Positions 21,298-28,615 of a stretch of 28,615 bases of DNA are shown here, one piece after another; position 1 is the stretch's first letter; the number at the start of each line of letters is the position of its first letter. Location: contig JAFYVA010000047.1 in NCBI GenBank assembly GCA_017549325.1, positions 1 through 28,615 of the forward strand, in the 5' to 3' direction. This DNA comes from Oscillospiraceae bacterium. GTDB taxonomy: Bacteria; Bacillota_A; Clostridia; Oscillospirales; Oscillospiraceae. Below the pieces are notes generated by a model. That model was not told where the DNA came from. It searched no databases and saw nothing but the letters and a program-made list of their open reading frames with translations. The translations under genes were made by a program, and so were the position numbers.

Positions 21298-23058
21298 TTA
21301 GCGATAGTCGTAGCCCACGGTCTTATAGCGGGCGGGGATGTAGGGCACCTGCAGGAAGCTGGCGTACTCACCACCGGTGTGGATGATGTGCTTACCCTTG
21401 TTCTCGGTATCCCAGGAGAAGGGCTCGAACCAACCGTCGCGGATGTAGTGGCCGGCGATCTGGACGCGGATGCGCTGACCCTTGTGCCAGAAGCGGCTGG
21501 AGGGCACGATCTCGATGTCGCACTGGGCGATCTCACCGGGAGCGAGCTTGAGCTCACGCTCGTGCTTCATGACGGGGTTGTAAGCGGTGGACAGCTTCTC
21601 ATCCAGCTCGCGGTGAGACACGCGGCACTTGCCCCATGCACCGGGATGATGCTCGCCCAGGGTATCCCAAGGCACCCAGTTACCGGCGGCGTCAGCCTTC
21701 TGGATGTTGATGAACAGGTCGGCGTCGTCGTTGCCGTCGGCCTCGACGAACAGACGCAGGAACATGTAGCCGGTCAGCTCGGTATCCTCGGTGAACTCCA
21801 TATCGAACTCAACGAAGCCGGTCTCGCCGTCGTAGGAAACGCTGCTGTGGACGGGGACTTCCTGCTCATGCATATCCATGTGAGCGGCGTCGAGGTAGTA
21901 ACGACGATACTCGGTGCGCTTGAGGGGGAAGTTGTCCTCGCCGCGGCGGACCTGATAGTCGATATCGAAAGCGTCCATGACGTCGATGCGTACTTTGGGG
22001 GTCATCTCCCAGCCGTTGTGGATGTCCTTCAGATAGCGATCATAGAACAGCTTCAGATCCTGCAGGTTCTCGGGGCTGTAGGAATCGGGCCACTCGAAAT
22101 CACGGTGAGCACGCAGCCACTTTTTGCGGGACTTGCAGCGACGCCATGCGTTGACGGAGCCACGCAGATGGAAGTGGGACCAGCCGGCGGTCTGATACAC
22201 GGGGATACGGACCTTGGAGAAATCGGGGATCTTGTTGCGCCAGTAGCCGTTCATCAGGGGGTATGCACGACCCATCTCGACCTGGTCATCGACACCGTTG
22301 GGGCCGGTGACCTGGGCAGCGATGAACTGGTTGAAGGCCAGAGCGGGGATACCGCCCTCGAACAGGGACTCACGATACAGGTCAGTGGTGGACTCCCAGG
22401 GAGCGATGCAGGCCAGGTGGGGAGGGCACTGAGCGGCGATGCCCCACTGGTGGATGGCAACACCGGAGTTACCGGCCATACCGACCTTACCGTTGCACCA
22501 AGGCTGCTGAGCAACCCACTCAACGAAGTCGTAGCCGTCCATACCGTCCTGAACGCCGAAGATATGCACATCGCCCTCGCTGTGGCCGGCGCCGCGAACG
22601 TCAACGTTGGCAACGGCGTAGCCCTGGTGGCACCAGAAAGCGGGGTCGGGAGACTCAAACTTGGCCAGCTTGGAAACGGTTCCCGGGGGAACGCCCATCA
22701 GCTGCCACTCGCTCATACCGTCGCCGGGGCGCTTGCCGAACCAAGACCAAGAGACGATAACGGGGATCTTCTCGGTGACATTGGCGGGACGGAAGATGTC
22801 GCAGTAGATCTTGCAGCCGTCACGCAGAACGACTTCCAGATCCTGCTCGCAGATGATGCCGGGAGCGGCCTCATAGGTGCGCTGATTGAAGGGGGGGCAG
22901 AAGCCGTGACCCATGCGCAGCATGGGGTCGTCGCTGGCGGAGAGGTCGATGCCGTCGATATCAGCCAAAGGCTTACGAGCCTTCAGATAGATGGCCTCGA
23001 TCTCCTCACCCATGAACACTTCTTTTCTGGTAAAATGAGTGTTGGGATTCACTTCCAT
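21298..23058 (-). CDS. CocE/NonD-family hydrolase
   Basis: A 586-residue hydrolase of the X-Pro dipeptidyl-peptidase/cocaine-esterase superfamily. The alpha/beta domain shows IPVIVSWSWFGKRPG (oxyanion strand), NVDVRGAGHSEG, the nucleophile motif G196-N-S198-G-V and a helical cap (about 240-320). The C-terminal jelly-roll is about 375-586 (ELTGYMFLRLFVEADG, then WHKGQRIRVQIAGHYI). It has no signal peptide, so it acts inside the cell. Substrates in the family are amide, ester and C-C bonds, including polyketide-like diketones. As first gene of the unit with a phosphopantetheinyl transferase and an acyltransferase, it may release the acyl group that these genes process. GGAGG is seven bases before the ATG at 23058; an internal ATG (residue 16) has a weak site. 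Confidence 0.85.
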   Translation of the reverse strand: MEVNPNTHFTRKEVFMGEEIEAIYLKARKPLADIDGIDLSASDDPMLRMGHGFCPPFNQRTYEAAPGIICEQDLEVVLRDGCKIYCDIFRPANVTEKIPVIVSWSWFGKRPGDGMSEWQLMGVPPGTVSKLAKFESPDPAFWCHQGYAVANVDVRGAGHSEGDVHIFGVQDGMDGYDFVEWVAQQPWCNGKVGMAGNSGVAIHQWGIAAQCPPHLACIAPWESTTDLYRESLFEGGIPALAFNQFIAAQVTGPNGVDDQVEMGRAYPLMNGYWRNKIPDFSKVRIPVYQTAGWSHFHLRGSVNAWRRCKSRKKWLRAHRDFEWPDSYSPENLQDLKLFYDRYLKDIHNGWEMTPKVRIDVMDAFDIDYQVRRGEDNFPLKRTEYRRYYLDAAHMDMHEQEVPVHSSVSYDGETGFVEFDMEFTEDTELTGYMFLRLFVEADGNDDADLFINIQKADAAGNWVPWDTLGEHHPGAWGKCRVSHRELDEKLSTAYNPVMKHERELKLAPGEIAQCDIEIVPSSRFWHKGQRIRVQIAGHYIRDGWFEPFSWDTENKGKHIIHTGGEYASFLQVPYIPARYKTVGYDYR

Positions 23059-23115
23059 AAGTATACCTCCTGTAGAATTTGTTTATCCTGCACATTTTCA
23101 AGGTTTAACAGTATA

Positions 23116-23144
23116 AATCTATGTTAAATTCGTTCATTTTTCAA
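23116..23144 (-). promoter_or_regulatory. Candidate promoter of the CocE-type operon
   Basis: On the minus strand TTGAAA (23139-23144) and TAGATT (23116-23121) are 17 bases apart. The -35 matches 5 of 6, the -10 only 4 of 6, which suits a regulated promoter. Initiation would be near 23109. Confidence 0.4.
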
Positions 23145-23196
23145 TACTTGTCCCTCAAACAAATATAGGAAATCCTCCCCTCCCCCGACCCGATTA

Positions 23197-23267
23197 TCCG
23201 ACAATCATCGGAATACCGAAAATGTGTACTTAAAAAGTTCGCAAAACAGGCAAAATAGCGCTATTTT
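23197..23267. promoter_or_regulatory. Palindromes upstream of the CocE-type operon
   Basis: A perfect 16-base palindrome, AAAATAGCGCTATTTT (23252-23267), and a shorter inverted repeat TCCGA-N6-TCGGA (23197-23212) lie upstream of the candidate promoter, at typical activator or repressor positions. The regulator is unknown; the PucR-like protein is the nearest candidate. Confidence 0.4.
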
Positions 23268-23304
23268 CAGCATAAAAAATTGCCCGTATTTTTTCGCAAA
23301 AACA

Positions 23305-23338
23305 GCACAAGCAGAGGGCAAATTCCCTCTGCTTGTGC
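23305..23338 (-). terminator. Terminator of the uronate operon
   Basis: A perfect 14-bp stem (GCACAAGCAGAGGG at 23305-23318, complement at 23325-23338) with a 6-base loop is followed, reading leftwards, by TGTTTTTGCG. It lies 28 bases after the glucuronate isomerase stop. Confidence 0.9.
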
Positions 23339-23366
23339 ATTATGTCAACTTGTTCGTACCGTAGTC

Positions 23367-24749
23367 TTAAAAGCCGAAGTATCTCTCTGCATTGCGGTGG
23401 CAGATGTCCACCACCAGTTCGCCCAACGCGGCAATATCGCAGGGATACTGTCCCTCCTCCACCAGTGCACCCAGTTTATTGCACAGGATGCGGCGGAAAT
23501 ACTCATGGCGGACGAAGGAGGTAAAGGCGCGGGAGTCGGTCAGCATACCCACAGAGCCGGAGAGCAAGCCCGTCTCCATCAGCTGATCGATCTGCTCCGA
23601 GATACCGCGGATGTGGTCCAGAAGCCACCATGCCGCGCCGTACTGCACCTTTGCCCCGTCGGCGGCGAAGTTCACCGCCATGGTGGAGAACACGGCGCTG
23701 TCGGCGGGATTGAGGTTGTAGAGGATGGTCTTAGGCAGGCTGTCGGCCTTGTCCACATCGTTCAGGAATGCAGACAGCAGGAACGGATCGGTGGCGCTGC
23801 CCACGCTGTCACCGCCGGCATCGGGGCCAAAGGAGGCCAGCAGCTTGGGGCTGTTGTTGCGGATGGGACCCAGATGCAGCTGCATGATGAGATCACGGCG
23901 GTGATACTCCCCTGCCAGAAAACGCAGCAGCGCACCCTGATACACGGCAACCTCTTCCTCGGTGAGCGCTTCGCCGCCAAGAGCCTTCGCCATCACGGGA
24001 GCGGGATCGCCCACGCCGTAGCGGAAGCGGATGAAGCCGTGGTCGGTGACGCGGCAGCCCACCTCACAGAAGAAGTCGAGGGACTGGGAAAGTGCCTTGC
24101 ACAGGCTGTCCCAATCGGTGATGGCGCCGTAGCGCTCGCCCAGCTGGGCAACAGCGGCAGGCCATGCACCCTGATCGATGTGCAAAAAGCGGTCGGGACG
24201 GAAAGAGGGCAGCGTGGCGAAGGGCACAGCGGTGTCCTCCTTCAGCTTCCGATGCCACTCCAGACTGTCGGCGGGATCATCGGTGGTGCACAACACCTCC
24301 ACCTTCGCTTTGCTGAGCAGCGACACGGCATCGAAACCCTCGCTGCGGAGCATGGCGGCGGTCTTGTCCCAGATCTCGCGGGCCGTGGCAGCGGTAAGGG
24401 GCGTGGTGATGCCGAAATACCGCTGCAGCTCCAGATGGGCCCAGTGGTATACGGGGGAGCCGATGAGGCGGGGCATGACGGCGGCAAACTTCTCGAACTT
24501 CTCGTACTCCGTGGCCTTGCCCGTCACATAGTACTCCTCCACGCCGCACACACGCATGGCGCGCCACTTGTAGTGGTCGGCCTCCAGCCACAGCTGGGTG
24601 AGGTTTTCATAGCAGCGGCGCTCATAGATCTCGCGGGGATTGAGGTGGTTGTGATAGTCGATAATGGGGCACTCGGCGGCGTAGTCGTGATAGAGCGTGC
24701 GGGCCGTCTCTGTGGTCAGCAGAAAGTCACGATCCATGAATGTTTTCAT
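23367..24749 (-). CDS. uxaC: Glucuronate isomerase
   Basis: A 460-residue uronate isomerase (amidohydrolase superfamily) converting D-glucuronate to D-fructuronate and D-galacturonate to D-tagaturonate. Typical are TARTLYHDYA, the metal motif Y32-H33-N-H35-L-N-P, PLTAATAREIW, CTTDDPADSLEWH, PSFRPDR, MQLHLGPIRNNS and the C-terminal EYFRRILCNKLG. The length agrees with the family (about 465). The start at 24749 is chosen because AAGGAGG lies seven bases upstream and the ATG overlaps the stop of the LarA-family gene (ATGA). A longer frame from 24773 has no ribosome site. It is the last gene of the uronate operon and ends at a strong terminator. Confidence 0.95.
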   Translation of the reverse strand: MKTFMDRDFLLTTETARTLYHDYAAECPIIDYHNHLNPREIYERRCYENLTQLWLEADHYKWRAMRVCGVEEYYVTGKATEYEKFEKFAAVMPRLIGSPVYHWAHLELQRYFGITTPLTAATAREIWDKTAAMLRSEGFDAVSLLSKAKVEVLCTTDDPADSLEWHRKLKEDTAVPFATLPSFRPDRFLHIDQGAWPAAVAQLGERYGAITDWDSLCKALSQSLDFFCEVGCRVTDHGFIRFRYGVGDPAPVMAKALGGEALTEEEVAVYQGALLRFLAGEYHRRDLIMQLHLGPIRNNSPKLLASFGPDAGGDSVGSATDPFLLSAFLNDVDKADSLPKTILYNLNPADSAVFSTMAVNFAADGAKVQYGAAWWLLDHIRGISEQIDQLMETGLLSGSVGMLTDSRAFTSFVRHEYFRRILCNKLGALVEEGQYPCDIAALGELVVDICHRNAERYFGF

Positions 24750-26023
24750 CAAAAGGCCTCCTTGTTGATCCACAGACCCAGCGCGGGATTGGGGATGAAG
24801 TACACCTCTTCCCCGTCGGGGAGGGTGTTGTAGCCGTAGATAAGCTTCTCGGGATCGTAGCGGCGGGCCATCTCGTCGTAGTCGGCGGCCCGGAAGCCCA
24901 CGGACTCGATCTCCTCCTTGGTAATATCCTTCACTGCGTAGGTGATGGTAAAGCGGCCGTCGGAGGAGCCGTGGATGAGATGGGCGGCGGCGCCCATGTT
25001 GTCACGCAGGTCCTGATTCTCCGCCTTTTCGAACTGCTCGAGGGTATTGATGCGGCCACGGTAGCCGTACTTGCGGATCAGCTTGTCCACCTGCTCGTCC
25101 TCGCCGAAGCGCTCGATGCCGGGTGCCAACACCAGCAGCTCACCGCCGTCGGCGATGGCCATGCGGGTGCGGTAGACGGACTTGTTGCCCAGCCATGTGC
25201 TGTGGAACTCCTCAGGGGTGAGATAGACCACGCACTTTTTAATGCCCGTGTCCACAAAGTCGATGTTCTTCTCCTGTGCCAGGGCGATGGCGGCCTCCAG
25301 CGCACTGCGCTCTTCACCGATGAAGAGGCCGTGGGTGCGGATGTTGCCGCCGGGTGCGGTGGTAACGGTGAGGGCAAAGACGATGGGACGGTCTTTGAGA
25401 AAATGGGTCAGCGCGTAGTCGAAGATCTTGCGCACAGGGGTGTGATCCTTGCCCATCATGCGCTCCATGCCGTACACGGCGCCCACCATGTGGCTCTTGT
25501 TGATCATGTCGGCGCCGCCCACGCCCACGAAGAGATTCTTGGCGTGGTTGGCCATACCGATGACCTCGTGGGGCACCACCTGACCGACGGAGAGGATGAT
25601 GTCATACTTCTCGTCCATCACACGGCGGTTGATCTCCACATCCACCGCATCGTGCCACAGACCCTCGGTGATCTCCTCGAGGTATTCAGCGCTCACCTCG
25701 CCGATCTTCATCACATCGGTGCGCCAGTTGTGGGGAAGAAACTTGCCGTAGGGGATGTCGCCGAACATATGTCCGGCCTCGGCCTCGGTGACGGGGACAT
25801 GGGTGCCCAAGGCCGGCAGAATATCCACCTCGCAGCCCATTTCGGTGAGGGCGTGGTAGTAGACATTGGTGATGTAGCCGGCATTGGAGTGAAAGCGGGT
25901 ATAGTCGGGGGGGATGATGAGGGCGTGGCGCAGGGTGCGGCCTGCCAGACTCTCCAGCAGAGCCTGACGGATCTCCTCGCGGCTCAGACCGTCCTCAGAC
26001 TTGGCATAGCGGAAAATCTCCAT
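24749..26023 (-). CDS. LarA-family nickel-pincer racemase/epimerase, likely mannonate-gluconate 2-epimerase
   Basis: A 424-residue member of the lactate racemase family (DUF2088). The LarA active-site pattern is conserved with exact spacing: D40-x2-R43, G-T-H75, then H152, K162 (ten residues later, the lysine that anchors the nickel-pincer cofactor) and H178 (26 after H152). The enzyme should therefore use the NPN cofactor made by LarB, LarC and LarE, whose genes are not in the window. Family members racemise or epimerise many 2-hydroxy acids, and one characterised group interconverts D-gluconate and D-mannonate. Here it sits between an SDR mannonate oxidoreductase and glucuronate isomerase, in an operon beginning with 6-phosphogluconate dehydrogenase. 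That makes D-mannonate to D-gluconate the best guess. Start at 26023 with GGGGGAG close upstream. Confidence 0.85.
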   Translation of the reverse strand: MEIFRYAKSEDGLSREEIRQALLESLAGRTLRHALIIPPDYTRFHSNAGYITNVYYHALTEMGCEVDILPALGTHVPVTEAEAGHMFGDIPYGKFLPHNWRTDVMKIGEVSAEYLEEITEGLWHDAVDVEINRRVMDEKYDIILSVGQVVPHEVIGMANHAKNLFVGVGGADMINKSHMVGAVYGMERMMGKDHTPVRKIFDYALTHFLKDRPIVFALTVTTAPGGNIRTHGLFIGEERSALEAAIALAQEKNIDFVDTGIKKCVVYLTPEEFHSTWLGNKSVYRTRMAIADGGELLVLAPGIERFGEDEQVDKLIRKYGYRGRINTLEQFEKAENQDLRDNMGAAAHLIHGSSDGRFTITYAVKDITKEEIESVGFRAADYDEMARRYDPEKLIYGYNTLPDGEEVYFIPNPALGLWINKEAF

Positions 26024-26035
26024 AGTCTCCCCCGC

Positions 26036-26884
26036 TTACACGCCGGAGTAGGCGGAGAAGCCGCCGTCCACAGGGATGACCACGCCGTTGACGAAGCCGG
26101 AGGCCTGCTCGTCCACTAGGAACAGCAGCGTACCCACCAGCTCCTCGGGCTTGCCGAAGCGGCCCATGGGCGTACCGGCAATGATCTTGCCGCTGCGCTC
26201 GGTGGGCGTGCCGTCCTCACGGTACATGAGAGCGTAGTTCTGGGCGGTCAGGAAGAAGCCGGGGGCGATGGCATTGCAGCGGATGCCGACTTTGCTAAAA
26301 TGGACAGCCAGCCACTGGGTAAAGTTGGAGATGGCGGCCTTGGCGCCGGAATAGGCAGGGATCTTGGTCAGAGGCGTAAAGGCGTTCATGGAGCTGACAT
26401 TGATGATGGTGCAGCCCTCGCGGCCCACCATGTCGCGGGCAAATGCCTGGGTGGGCAGCATGGTGCCGGCAAAGTTCAGATCCAGCACATAGCGGAAGCC
26501 CTCTTCATCGATGTCGAAGAAGGACTTGACATCATCCTCGATGTCGCCCGGCTCAAAGTACTCCTTGGTGGTGCTGGCGCTGGGGTGATTGCCGCCGGCA
26601 CCGTTGATGAGGATGTCGCACTTACCGTAGATGCGCAGGACTTCCTCATGGGCGGCCTTGACGCTGTCGGCATCGGTGACATTGACGGCCACGCCGATGG
26701 CCTCATAGCCTGCGGCGCGGATCTCCTCGGCCAGTGCCTCGGCCTTGGACAGGGTGCGGTTCAAAATGGCCACCTTGGCGCCGCACTGGGCCAGCGCACG
26801 GGCGAATTCACTGCACAGCACGCCGGCACCGCCGGTGATGACGGCCACCTTGCCCTGCAGATCAGGCTTTACGGAAAGGTTCAT
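26036..26884 (-). CDS. uxuB: SDR-family D-mannonate / fructuronate oxidoreductase
   Basis: A 282-residue SDR enzyme of the YjmF type, which reduces D-fructuronate to D-mannonate with NADH. The cofactor motif is TGGAGVL (17-23), with NGAGGNHP at 94-101, catalytic S165, Y178 and K182 (YSGAK), and the subgroup ending GFFLTAQN, YREDGTPTERSGKI, TPMGRFGKPEEL and VIPVDGGFSAYSGV. The long insert FEPGDIEDDVKSFFDID is typical of mannonate oxidoreductases in Firmicutes. It follows the HAD gene by 16 bases and precedes the LarA-family gene by 12. No mannonate dehydratase (uxuA) is present. The usual name uxuB is by function; the E. coli enzyme of that name belongs to another dehydrogenase family. Confidence 0.88.
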   Translation of the reverse strand: MNLSVKPDLQGKVAVITGGAGVLCSEFARALAQCGAKVAILNRTLSKAEALAEEIRAAGYEAIGVAVNVTDADSVKAAHEEVLRIYGKCDILINGAGGNHPSASTTKEYFEPGDIEDDVKSFFDIDEEGFRYVLDLNFAGTMLPTQAFARDMVGREGCTIINVSSMNAFTPLTKIPAYSGAKAAISNFTQWLAVHFSKVGIRCNAIAPGFFLTAQNYALMYREDGTPTERSGKIIAGTPMGRFGKPEELVGTLLFLVDEQASGFVNGVVIPVDGGFSAYSGV

Positions 26885-26900
26885 AGGTCGTTCCTCCCTG

Positions 26901-27740
26901 TTAAATCGTTTTCAGAATTTCATCGATGCCGCAGGCCACGCCGTCCTCGTCGCAGGAGCGGGTCAGGCGGTCGGCGGCGGCTTTGGCCTCGGGCTCGGCG
27001 TTGGCCATGGCGATGCCGACACCGGCATCACGGAGCATGGTCAGATCGTTGAGTCCGTCGCCAAAGGCGTAGGTATCCTCGCGGCGCAGGCCCAGATGAT
27101 CCGCCAGCGCCAGAAGGGCGGCACCCTTATGGGCCTTTTCATCGTTGATCTCGATGTTCTCGGAGATGGACGAGGACACGGCCAGAGCCTCGAACATGGT
27201 GGGCAGCGCCGCCATGAGGCGCAGACGCAGCGCGTTGTCGGGCATAAACAGCTGCACCTTCTGCACATCGCGGCCCGAGGCGGTGATGTGCGCCTTCAGA
27301 TCGGGCACGGGTTTCCGCAGGCGGTGGATCATCTCCCGATAGTGGGGATTGAAGATCATCTCGTCGATGCGCGCCTTGTGTGCAGCGCTCATGAAGGCGT
27401 CGTTGTTCTGGTAGCAGTCGTAGAGCACGCGCTGGCTGTCCATGGCGTCCATGATGGCGATGGCACGCGCTGCGGGGATCTCGGCGCTGTAGATGACCTC
27501 GCCGGTGAGGATATCCGCCACGGCCGCGCCATTGACGGTGATGGCATAGCGGAGGAAGGGCAGATCACGGATGATCTGAGGCATGCCGCCGAAGAAGCGG
27601 CCCGTGGTGGGCACGATGGCAAAGCCGGCCTCATGGGCGTGGTACAGAGCACGGAGGTTGCCCTCCGTCAGCTCCTTGTCGGAGTTGAGGAGCGTGCCGT
27701 CCAGATCGAGGGCGATGATGCCCTTGTAATTCTTGTCCAT
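26901..27740 (-). CDS. Cof-type HAD phosphatase
   Basis: A 279-residue HAD-superfamily phosphatase of the Cof/YbiV type. It has D12-L-D14-G-T (nucleophile and acid), TTGRFFGGM (motif II region), the C2 cap (about 80-190), HKGAALLALADHLG (motif III Lys) and FGDGLNDLTMLRDAG (motif IV). Such enzymes dephosphorylate sugar phosphates and other metabolites with broad specificity. Inside a uronate/gluconate operon it probably acts on a sugar phosphate or clears a toxic side product. The start at 27740 (MDKNYKG) follows the gnd stop by four bases; a longer frame to 27848 reads a Pro/Ala/Thr-rich artefact that overlaps gnd. Confidence 0.88.
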   Translation of the reverse strand: MDKNYKGIIALDLDGTLLNSDKELTEGNLRALYHAHEAGFAIVPTTGRFFGGMPQIIRDLPFLRYAITVNGAAVADILTGEVIYSAEIPAARAIAIMDAMDSQRVLYDCYQNNDAFMSAAHKARIDEMIFNPHYREMIHRLRKPVPDLKAHITASGRDVQKVQLFMPDNALRLRLMAALPTMFEALAVSSSISENIEINDEKAHKGAALLALADHLGLRREDTYAFGDGLNDLTMLRDAGVGIAMANAEPEAKAAADRLTRSCDEDGVACGIDEILKTI

Positions 27741-27744
27741 AGTC

Positions 27745-28615
27745 TTATGCGTTGTAGGCGCTGGAGGAGGTGTTGCCGCCCTTGCCGGTCCAGTTGGTGT
27801 GGAAGAACTGGCCGCGGGGAGCGTCGGTGCGCTCGTAGGTGTGGGCACCGAAGTAGTCGCGCTGTGCCTGCAGCAGGTTGGCGGGCAGGGACTCGGTGGT
27901 ATAGCCGTCGAAGTAGTTCAGCGCAGAGGAGAATGCGGGCACGGGGATACCCACCTTCACCGCGTAGGACACCACCTCGCGCCATGCGGGGACGAGGGAC
28001 TCGATGACCTGGGCGAAGTACTCGTCCATGATCAGGTTCTCCAACTGGGGATTCTTCTCAAAGGCCTCGCGGATCTTGCCCAGGAACACGCTGCGGATGA
28101 TGCAGCCGCCGCGCCACATCATGGCGATGCCGCCGTAGTTGAGGTTCCAGCCGTGGGTCTTGGCGGCGGAGCGCATGACGGCGTATCCCTGTGCGTAGGA
28201 GATGATCTTGGAGGCGTACAGTGCCTTGCGGATGCACTCGACGAAGGCAGCCTTGTCGCCCTCGAAGGCGGGGACAGTTCTGGTAAAGCGGCGGGCGGCG
28301 GCCACGCGCTCATTCTTTACGGCGGAGAGGCAGCGGGAGAACACGGCCTCGCCGATGAGGGTCAGGGAAACGCCCTCGTCCAGAGCGGAGATGACGGTCC
28401 ACTTGCCCATGCCCTTCTGTCCGGCGGCGTCCAGAATGTGCTCCACCACCGTCTCACCCTTCTCATCCTTGTAGCCCAGAATGTCGCGGGTGATCTCGAT
28501 GAGGTAACTGTCCAGCTCCGTCTCGTTCCAGGCGGCAAAGACCTGATGCATCTCCTCGGAGGTCATACCCAGACCGTCGCGCATCAGCTGATAGGCCTCG
28601 CAGATGAGCTGCATA
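27745..28615 (-). CDS. gnd: 6-phosphogluconate dehydrogenase, C-terminal part (cut by the window edge)
   Basis: The last 289 residues of an NADP-type 6-phosphogluconate dehydrogenase, which oxidatively decarboxylates 6-phosphogluconate to ribulose 5-phosphate. The helical C-terminal domain is complete: GKGMGKWTVISALDEGV, YAQGYAVMR, GIAMMWRGGCIIRS and the tail HTYERTDAPRGQFFHTNW that contacts the neighbouring subunit. The N-terminal Rossmann domain (about 180 residues) lies beyond the right edge. It is the furthest upstream visible gene of the uronate operon, four bases before the HAD gene. Co-transcription with glucuronate genes is unusual and suggests that uronate carbon reaches 6-phosphogluconate. 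A gluconate kinase would be needed and is not visible. Confidence 0.93.
   Translation of the reverse strand, partial: MQLICEAYQLMRDGLGMTSEEMHQVFAAWNETELDSYLIEITRDILGYKDEKGETVVEHILDAAGQKGMGKWTVISALDEGVSLTLIGEAVFSRCLSAVKNERVAAARRFTRTVPAFEGDKAAFVECIRKALYASKIISYAQGYAVMRSAAKTHGWNLNYGGIAMMWRGGCIIRSVFLGKIREAFEKNPQLENLIMDEYFAQVIESLVPAWREVVSYAVKVGIPVPAFSSALNYFDGYTTESLPANLLQAQRDYFGAHTYERTDAPRGQFFHTNWTGKGGNTSSSAYNA

Noticed and set aside
27741..27848. 36-residue N-terminal extension of the HAD phosphatase
   Set aside because: It is a Pro/Ala/Thr-rich stretch read out of frame over the end of gnd; the HAD domain begins right after the ATG at 27740.

Overview
The window looks like a chromosomal segment of an anaerobic, endospore-forming gut Clostridium of the Oscillospiraceae type (Flavonifractor/Intestinimonas-like). 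The evidence is a sigma-K gene, a GC-rich backbone, butyrate-type energy genes and oxygen-sensitive Fe-S enzymes. The exact genus cannot be fixed from the sequence alone.

Layout. (1) 1 to about 3600 is an AT-richer island with a tyrosine recombinase, a small probably truncated protein and an OLD-family ATPase/TOPRIM nuclease. It abuts a sigma-K gene (3655-4287, minus) whose reading frame stops inside the DNA-recognition helix, so the gene looks split or truncated at the island boundary, like a 'skin'-type arrangement. (2) 4423-8777 (minus) is a compact operon: cupin, SDR reductase, 3-hydroxyacyl-CoA-dehydrogenase-family enzyme, cyclase/hydrolase, BKACE lyase, zinc ribbon. The four central families, in this order, match the anaerobic phloroglucinol pathway: phloroglucinol reductase, dihydrophloroglucinol cyclohydrolase, 3-hydroxy-5-oxohexanoate dehydrogenase, triacetate acetoacetate-lyase. 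A divergent HxlR regulator (9142-9603) shares a control region with good promoters on both strands and inverted/direct repeats.

(3) 9858-17083 (minus) holds an MFS carrier and a five-gene unit: FAD reductase, NuoG-GltD fusion, NuoF-tail/ferredoxin protein, stand-alone acyl carrier protein, butyrate-kinase-type kinase. (4) A PucR/CdaR-like regulator (17340-18608) has its own promoter and terminator. (5) 18723-23058 (minus) encodes a CocE/NonD hydrolase, a 4'-phosphopantetheinyl transferase, a Pta-type phosphate acyltransferase and an alpha/beta hydrolase. Blocks 3 and 5 interlock: the transferase would charge the carrier protein, and the acyltransferase plus kinase would turn an acyl thioester into ATP. 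With the soluble NAD(P)H-to-flavoprotein electron path, this looks like a catabolic system using a dedicated acyl carrier protein that I cannot match to a described pathway. It may feed, or be fed by, the phloroglucinol pathway, for example in flavonoid or acylphloroglucinol breakdown.

(6) 23367-28615 (minus) is a uronate operon: 6-phosphogluconate dehydrogenase (cut by the window edge), Cof-type HAD phosphatase, SDR mannonate/fructuronate oxidoreductase, a LarA-family nickel-pincer racemase/epimerase and glucuronate isomerase. LarA next to a mannonate-forming enzyme and gnd suggests a bypass in which D-mannonate is epimerised to D-gluconate and enters the pentose phosphate pathway, instead of the UxuA/KDG route.

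No rRNA, tRNA, CRISPR array or insertion sequence was seen. All functional claims rest on motif reading by eye; no searches were run.
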